From NCBI GenBank assembly GCA_031266495.1, contig JAISAX010000669.1, positions 1 through 9,155 on the forward strand: a DNA stretch of 9,155 nucleotides, in the 5' to 3' direction. Under the pieces are notes generated by a model. That model searched no databases. It was not told the DNA's origin and saw only the letters and a program-made list of their open reading frames with translations. Origin of the DNA: Opitutaceae bacterium (GTDB lineage Bacteria > Verrucomicrobiota > Verrucomicrobiae > Opitutales > Opitutaceae). Shown piece after piece: positions 5,088 to 9,155 of this stretch (within the stretch, counting starts at the first letter, position 1; each line of letters starts with the position of its first letter). A program made the translations under genes and the position numbers.

Positions 5088-7652
5088 ATGCACACCCTAC
5101 TCGCCGCGCCTGACCGCCGGATGCTCGAAACCTTCTGGAACAAGCCGGTGCACCGCACCGTGCTCCCCAACGGCGCCACCGCCATCGTCCTCGCCGACGA
5201 CTCCGCGCCCGTCGCCTCCGTGCAAGTCTGGGTAAAAACCGGCAGCATCCACGAAGGCCCGCTCCTCGGCAGCGGCGTCTCGCACTTCCTCGAGCACATG
5301 CTTTTCAAAGGCACCGCGCGACGCGCCGGGCGCGCCATCTCCGCGGAGGTCCAGGCCTGCGGCGGCAACCTCAACGCCTACACCACCTTCGACCGCACCG
5401 TCTATTACGCCGACCTGCCCGCCGCCCATGTCGCCACCGGCCTCGACGTGCTCGCCGACATGGTGCTGCACTCCACGCTCCCCGAAAACGAATTCGCCCG
5501 CGAACGCGACGTCATCCTCCGCGAGATCGCCATGATGCGCGACGACATGGACGGCCGCCTCGGCGAGGCTCTCTTCGACACCGCCTTCCGCGAACACCCC
5601 CGCCGGTACCCGATCATCGGATACAAGGACGTCTTCACCACGCTCACCCGCGACGACCTTCTCGCGTATTACCGCGGCCGTTACGTGGCCAACAACCTCG
5701 TCGTCGTCGTGTGCGGCGACGTCGAACCCGCCGCCACCCTCGCTCTCGTCGAAAAGCATTTCGGCGCCGGGGCCGCGCCGCGCGGCCGCCTCCTCCCCGC
5801 CCCCGTCGCCGGCGAACCGGCGCAACTCGCCCCGCGCTCGCTCGATCTTTTCGAGGAAGTCGAGCTCACCCGGGCCGGCCTCGCCTGGCACGTGCCCGGC
5901 CTCACCCACCCCGATTCGCCGGTCCTCGATCTCCTCGCGATGATCCTCGGCCACGGCGACAGTTCCCTCCTCTGGCAGAGCCTCCGCGAGAAAAAACGCC
6001 TCGTCCATACCATCGACGCCAGCAACTGGGCCCCCGGCGACACCGGCCTGTTCTCCATCTTTTTCACCTGCGACAGGGAAAACCGCGCCACCGCCACCGC
6101 CGCCGTCCATGCCGAACTCCGCCGCGCGCTCACCACCGGCCTCACCGTCGAGCGCCTGCGCAAAGCCATCCGCCAGGTGGTCGTCAGCGAGATCAACTCC
6201 CGCAAGACCATGTCCGGCCAGGCCGCCCGCCTCGGCGCCGCCGAAGTCATCGCGGGCGACCTCCATTTCAGCCGCGCCTGGTTCGACCGTATCGCCCGCG
6301 TCACGACCGCCGATCTCCGCCGCGTCCTCAAGGCCTGGCTGCCCGCCGGCACCGAAACCGCCGTTTCGCTCAACCCCCGCGCCTCCGTGCCCGCCGCCGC
6401 GCCCGCCATCCTCACCCGCGCCGCCCCGGCCCTCCCCGCTCCGGTGACCCTCGCCAACGGCGCCCGCCTCCTCCTCCTGCCCAACCGCCGCCTGCCCAAT
6501 CTCCACCTGCGCCTCCTCTGCGAAGGCGGCCCCCTCCACGAACCCGCCAACCGCCGCGGCCTCACCAGCCTGCTCGCCACCCTCCTCACGCGCGACACCG
6601 AAAAACGCGACGCCGCCGAAGTCGCCCGCGCCATCGAGGAAATCGGCGGCGCCCTCTACCCCTTCTCCGGCAACAACTGCTTCGGCCTCGCCGCCGAAGT
6701 CCTCCCCGCCGACTCCCCCCGCGCACTCGAACTGCTCGCCGACGCCATCTACCGCCCCGCCTTCGCCCGCGCCACCTTCGACACCGAACGCGACGCCCGC
6801 ATCGCCGACCTCCAGCAGGATGCCGACGACGTCGTGACCGTCGGACGCAAACTCCTTCGCCGCCATTTTTTCGGCAACTACCCGCTCGCCATCAATGCCA
6901 ACGGCGAAGCCGCCCACCTCCGCGACGCCACGCCCGCCGACGCCCGCAAACTCTGGGACGCCCTGCGCGTCGGCGCCAACACCGTGCTCGTCGCCGCCGG
7001 AGACTTCGACCCGGCAAAACTCGCGCCCCGGCTCGAAACCCTCCTTGGCAAACTCCCCCGCGGCACCCCCCCGCAACGCCCCGCCCCCTTCACGACCCCC
7101 CCCCGCCCCGGCAACTACACGGAACACCAGCCACGCGAACAAGCCGTGGTGTTCGACGCCTTTGCCGGACCCGCGCTGACCGATGCCGACTACACCACGG
7201 GCGAAGTTGCCGACGAACTCTTCAGCGGCATGTCCTCGCGCCTCTTCGAACGCGTGCGGGAGGAAAAAGGGCTCGCCTATTTCGTGCGCGCCCAGCGCAT
7301 CACCGGCGTGGAAGCGGGCCTCTTTGGCCTCTACGCCGGCACGGCGCCCGGCAAGGAAGACGACGTCCTTGCCGAGTTCGACGCCGAGATCGCCCGCGTC
7401 AAAGCCGGCAAGCTTGCCGCCGAAGAACTCGAGCGTTGCCGCACGCGCCTGAAAGCCGGCCGGAGGATGTCGCAGCAAACGAACGCCTCCCGGGCGATGC
7501 AGCACGGCATCAATCACCTCTTCGGCCTCCCGTCCGAGCGCTTCGAGGACTACGACCGGAAAATCGACGACGTATCGAAAGACCAGTTACGTGATTTCGC
7601 TCGCCGCCGTTTTGGGCAAAAACAGCGCGTCCGCCTCGTGGTGCGCCCGTAG
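5088..7652 (+). CDS. M16 family zinc metallopeptidase, fused two-half form
   Basis: An 854-residue insulinase/PqqL-like peptidase carrying both M16 halves in one chain. The N-half has the inverted zinc motif HFLEH (66-70) in GVSHFLEHMLFKGT, the conserved NLNAYTTFDRTVYYADLP (94-111), and the third ligand E146 in VILREIAMMRDD, 76 residues after H70, as in the family. The C-half (from about residue 450, VTLANGARLLLL) has lost the zinc motif but keeps the substrate-side signature SSRLFERVREEKGLAYF (716-732), with the conserved Arg and Tyr. Together they should form one active clam-shell cutting short or unfolded peptides. No signal peptide is seen, so it is probably cytoplasmic. ATG 5088 is chosen: earlier in-frame starts would translate the CT repeat into polyproline and overlap the preceding gene. 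ATG 5121 is an alternative. No SD is visible. A C9 run (7096-7104) lies in the C-half. Confidence 0.93.
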   Translation: MHTLLAAPDRRMLETFWNKPVHRTVLPNGATAIVLADDSAPVASVQVWVKTGSIHEGPLLGSGVSHFLEHMLFKGTARRAGRAISAEVQACGGNLNAYTTFDRTVYYADLPAAHVATGLDVLADMVLHSTLPENEFARERDVILREIAMMRDDMDGRLGEALFDTAFREHPRRYPIIGYKDVFTTLTRDDLLAYYRGRYVANNLVVVVCGDVEPAATLALVEKHFGAGAAPRGRLLPAPVAGEPAQLAPRSLDLFEEVELTRAGLAWHVPGLTHPDSPVLDLLAMILGHGDSSLLWQSLREKKRLVHTIDASNWAPGDTGLFSIFFTCDRENRATATAAVHAELRRALTTGLTVERLRKAIRQVVVSEINSRKTMSGQAARLGAAEVIAGDLHFSRAWFDRIARVTTADLRRVLKAWLPAGTETAVSLNPRASVPAAAPAILTRAAPALPAPVTLANGARLLLLPNRRLPNLHLRLLCEGGPLHEPANRRGLTSLLATLLTRDTEKRDAAEVARAIEEIGGALYPFSGNNCFGLAAEVLPADSPRALELLADAIYRPAFARATFDTERDARIADLQQDADDVVTVGRKLLRRHFFGNYPLAINANGEAAHLRDATPADARKLWDALRVGANTVLVAAGDFDPAKLAPRLETLLGKLPRGTPPQRPAPFTTPPRPGNYTEHQPREQAVVFDAFAGPALTDADYTTGEVADELFSGMSSRLFERVREEKGLAYFVRAQRITGVEAGLFGLYAGTAPGKEDDVLAEFDAEIARVKAGKLAAEELERCRTRLKAGRRMSQQTNASRAMQHGINHLFGLPSERFEDYDRKIDDVSKDQLRDFARRRFGQKQRVRLVVRP

Positions 7653-7669
7653 CGCGGGGCGCACGGCGC

Positions 7670-7688
7670 GGCGCGGGCTCCCCGCGCC
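7670..7688. terminator. GC hairpin between convergent M16 and exporter genes
   Basis: GGCGCGGG (7670-7677) pairs perfectly with 7681-7688 around the loop CTC, in the 39-bp gap between two convergent stop codons. Being symmetrical it could slow polymerase from both sides. No T run follows on either strand, so it is only a candidate terminator. Confidence 0.35.
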
Positions 7689-7691
7689 ACT

Positions 7692-8159
7692 TCAGACGAT
7701 CGGCTTGCGCCGGTAAAACAGCAACCCCGGCATGGCCAGGCCCACCGCCAGCGCGCCGACAAGGAAAAGCGCCTTCAGGCCGTTCGACACCGCCATCTGC
7801 CACAACTCCTGCGTGAAACCCGTGCGGTTGATTTCCACAATCGCCAGCAACGTCGTGTACGCCGGCACGCCCGGGATCATCGGGATGATGGCCGCCACCG
7901 TAAACACCTTCGGATGCGCGCGCAGCCGCTGCGCCAGCCACACCCCGATCAAGCTCAGCAACGACACCGCCAGCAACGTCGCCCACTCCACCGGCAAGTG
8001 TCCGCCCTCCGCCAGAAACGTCCGCAACCCGCGCGCGAACGCCCCCCCCATCGCCACGTAAACCAGCGCCCGCGGCGGCACGTTGAACAACAACGCAAAA
8101 CCCACCGCCGGCACCGCGGCGATCAACGCATTCTCAAGAACGGTCAGTAAAAGATTCAT
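7692..8159 (-). CDS. Threonine/serine exporter family, small subunit (ThrE_2 / YjjB type)
   Basis: A 155-residue, very hydrophobic protein with about five membrane helices (roughly 4-25, 30-48, 58-77, 85-105, 120-147). The motif IIPMIPGVPAY (91-101) is characteristic of the C-terminal half of ThrE (ThrE_2, formerly DUF3815), the fold of E. coli YjjB. In Corynebacterium ThrE both halves form one protein exporting threonine and serine. In E. coli the separate pair YjjP/YjjB has been linked to succinate export, so the substrate here is open. A strong SD (GGAGG, about 12 nt before the ATG at 8159) is present. The gene follows its partner by 38 bp on the same strand, so the two are very probably one operon and one complex in the inner membrane. 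Confidence 0.88.
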   Translation of the reverse strand: MNLLLTVLENALIAAVPAVGFALLFNVPPRALVYVAMGGAFARGLRTFLAEGGHLPVEWATLLAVSLLSLIGVWLAQRLRAHPKVFTVAAIIPMIPGVPAYTTLLAIVEINRTGFTQELWQMAVSNGLKALFLVGALAVGLAMPGLLFYRRKPIV

Positions 8160-8197
8160 CGATTTTTCCCCCTCCGGTTTCCCGTCATATCATCGCA

Positions 8198-9001
8198 TTA
8201 CAACCACCCGCGCGCCCCCCACACCATCATCGCCAGCAAGATGCCGATGCACGTGCCCACGCACAACAGCACGGCAAAACCGAGGCGGGCGATCCCCGTA
8301 TTCATGTAGCCCTTCACCATGTCCGACACCGCATTGATGAGCGGCATGCCGGGCACGAAAAGCAGCACGCACGAAGCCATCGCGATCCGCGGCGTCTCCG
8401 TGCCGAGATCGTGGATCAGGCCCTGCGCCGCGATCGACGTGGCGACAAACGCCGCCACCGTGAAATTGACCACCGGATTGAAATGCAACGCCGCCAGTTG
8501 CTGGCGCGCCGCCATCGCCGCCGCGCTCGCCACGAACGTCAACGCGCAGCCACTCCAGTCCGCGTGGGCCAGCCGCGCGAACGCCGCGCACGACAACCCG
8601 ATCATGACCACGACCAGCCAGCGGTTGTAGTGAAACGGCGTCAACGCGCCGAGCCTGCGCTCCACCTCCGCCACATCGAGCCCCCCCGCCTCGGCGTCGA
8701 GCATGATCCGCTGCACGCCGACCACCATGTGCATGTTGATGCCGCGATCGATGTTGCGACGGACGGTGGTCTGGCAACGTTTCCCGCGCAAGGCCGTCAG
8801 CGTGACGGCATTGGCCATGACCGCCACCTCCACGCTCTCGACGCCCAGCGCCAGGCCGAGCCGACGCGAAGTCGATTCGACCAGCGCGCTCTCCGCGCCA
8901 TGCTGCATCAGGAGCTGCGCGGCGTGCACGCACACCCGCGTGATCTCGCGCTGCGCATCCCCTTCGCGCCGCGCATCCTCAAGAAACGGTGAAGTCGTCA
9001 T
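8198..9001 (-). CDS. Threonine/serine exporter family, large subunit (ThrE_1 / YjjP type)
   Basis: A 267-residue member of the DUF1212/ThrE_1 family, the N-terminal half of ThrE-type exporters. The cytoplasmic part (1-125) has the family pattern LLMQHGAESALVESTSRRLG (30-49), then GVESVEVAVMANAVTLTA (53-70) and VRRNIDRGINMHMVVGVQRI (80-99). About five membrane helices follow (127-145, 151-167, 176-195, 207-225, 239-260). The conserved FVPGMPLINAVSDMVKGYMN (215-234) and GIARL (236-240) are present. ATG 9001 is chosen over an in-frame TTG at 9106, because the extra 35 residues are Pro/Arg-rich and unlike the family, whereas MTTSPFLEDARREGD leads directly into the domain. It is the first gene of the pair; the second subunit follows after 38 bp. 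The substrate is probably a small amino acid or dicarboxylate. Confidence 0.9.
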   Translation of the reverse strand: MTTSPFLEDARREGDAQREITRVCVHAAQLLMQHGAESALVESTSRRLGLALGVESVEVAVMANAVTLTALRGKRCQTTVRRNIDRGINMHMVVGVQRIMLDAEAGGLDVAEVERRLGALTPFHYNRWLVVVMIGLSCAAFARLAHADWSGCALTFVASAAAMAARQQLAALHFNPVVNFTVAAFVATSIAAQGLIHDLGTETPRIAMASCVLLFVPGMPLINAVSDMVKGYMNTGIARLGFAVLLCVGTCIGILLAMMVWGARGWL

Positions 9002-9155
9002 AAATTTCCCGATACGATGGACAGGCCGGAGCCGGGAGTCAGGCGGCACCGGGAGACCGGGAAGAGCGCCAGAAACTGGGAAATTTTTGAGCGAAATCAA
9101 GACCAAGGGAGAATCAAAAAACTGATGGGCCCCCTCTCGAAAGCCGGGTCGCCAA
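9002..9155. other. Upstream region of the exporter operon
   Basis: No gene is seen. AAATTTCCC (9002-9010) and its reverse complement GGGAAATTT (9078-9086) flank a GC-rich stretch with several CCGGGAG-like repeats. The promoter for the minus-strand exporter genes should be here. An AT-richer segment around 9081-9120 is the likely place, but no clear -35/-10 pair is found. Confidence 0.3.

Noticed and set aside
5097..7517. Open frame of 806 codons on the minus strand opposite the M16 gene
   Set aside because: The translation is a Gly/Ala/Glu/Val-rich antisense by-product of GC-rich codons, while the plus strand has clear M16 motifs.
5711..7594. Open frame of 627 codons in another plus frame within the M16 gene
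   Set aside because: Almost entirely Arg/Pro; a frame shadow of a high-GC gene.
9002..9106. TTG start giving 35 extra residues to the large exporter subunit
   Set aside because: The added residues are not family-like and ATG 9001 leads directly into the domain.

Overview
The window looks like a high-GC chromosomal segment from a Verrucomicrobiota bacterium, most likely near Opitutaceae. The basis is a Minf_1886-family protein (a family known mainly from Verrucomicrobiota and Planctomycetota), GC-rich codon use, weak or absent Shine-Dalgarno sites at several genes, and many C tracts. The taxonomic call is an inference; no rRNA or other marker gene is present.

Layout: (1) 1-305 is a leader region with a (CCCCT)6-C10 tract and a candidate promoter. 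(2) 306-1996 (+) is a membrane-anchored SurA/PpiD-like chaperone gene, cut into two frames at a run of 17 C. (3) 2027-2315 is a nested palindromic element between two convergent genes. It begins with C17, ends with G15, and has 31-bp perfect inverted arms and several hairpins. (4) 2330-3592 (-) is L-rhamnose isomerase, rhaA, with every expected metal ligand. (5) 3799-4371 (-) is a Fur-family regulator lacking the usual CxxC zinc pairs, and a three-codon mini-ORF with a good SD lies just ahead of it. (6) 4543-4986 (+) is the Minf_1886-family gene, divergent from the regulator. (7) 5088-7652 (+) is a two-domain M16 zinc peptidase, preceded by a (TCCC)5-C10 tract. (8) 7692-8159 and 8198-9001 (-) are the two halves of a split ThrE/YjjPB-type exporter, probably one operon.

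Most of the genes are ordinary housekeeping or metabolic functions and do not form one pathway. rhaA stands without other rhamnose genes here. The two exporter halves clearly work together. The chaperone and the peptidase both concern protein quality, but nothing shows a direct link.

The unusual content is the repeat structure. Five C/G tracts of 10-17 bases occur in about 5 kb. One breaks a reading frame, two sit in 5' leaders behind short C3-4T repeats, and two bound the palindromic element. I see no complete new multi-gene system. The best candidates for something undescribed are the poly(C)-bounded multi-hairpin element and the possibility that the C tracts act as length-variable switches. 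Homopolymer sequencing error remains a serious alternative for the frameshift.
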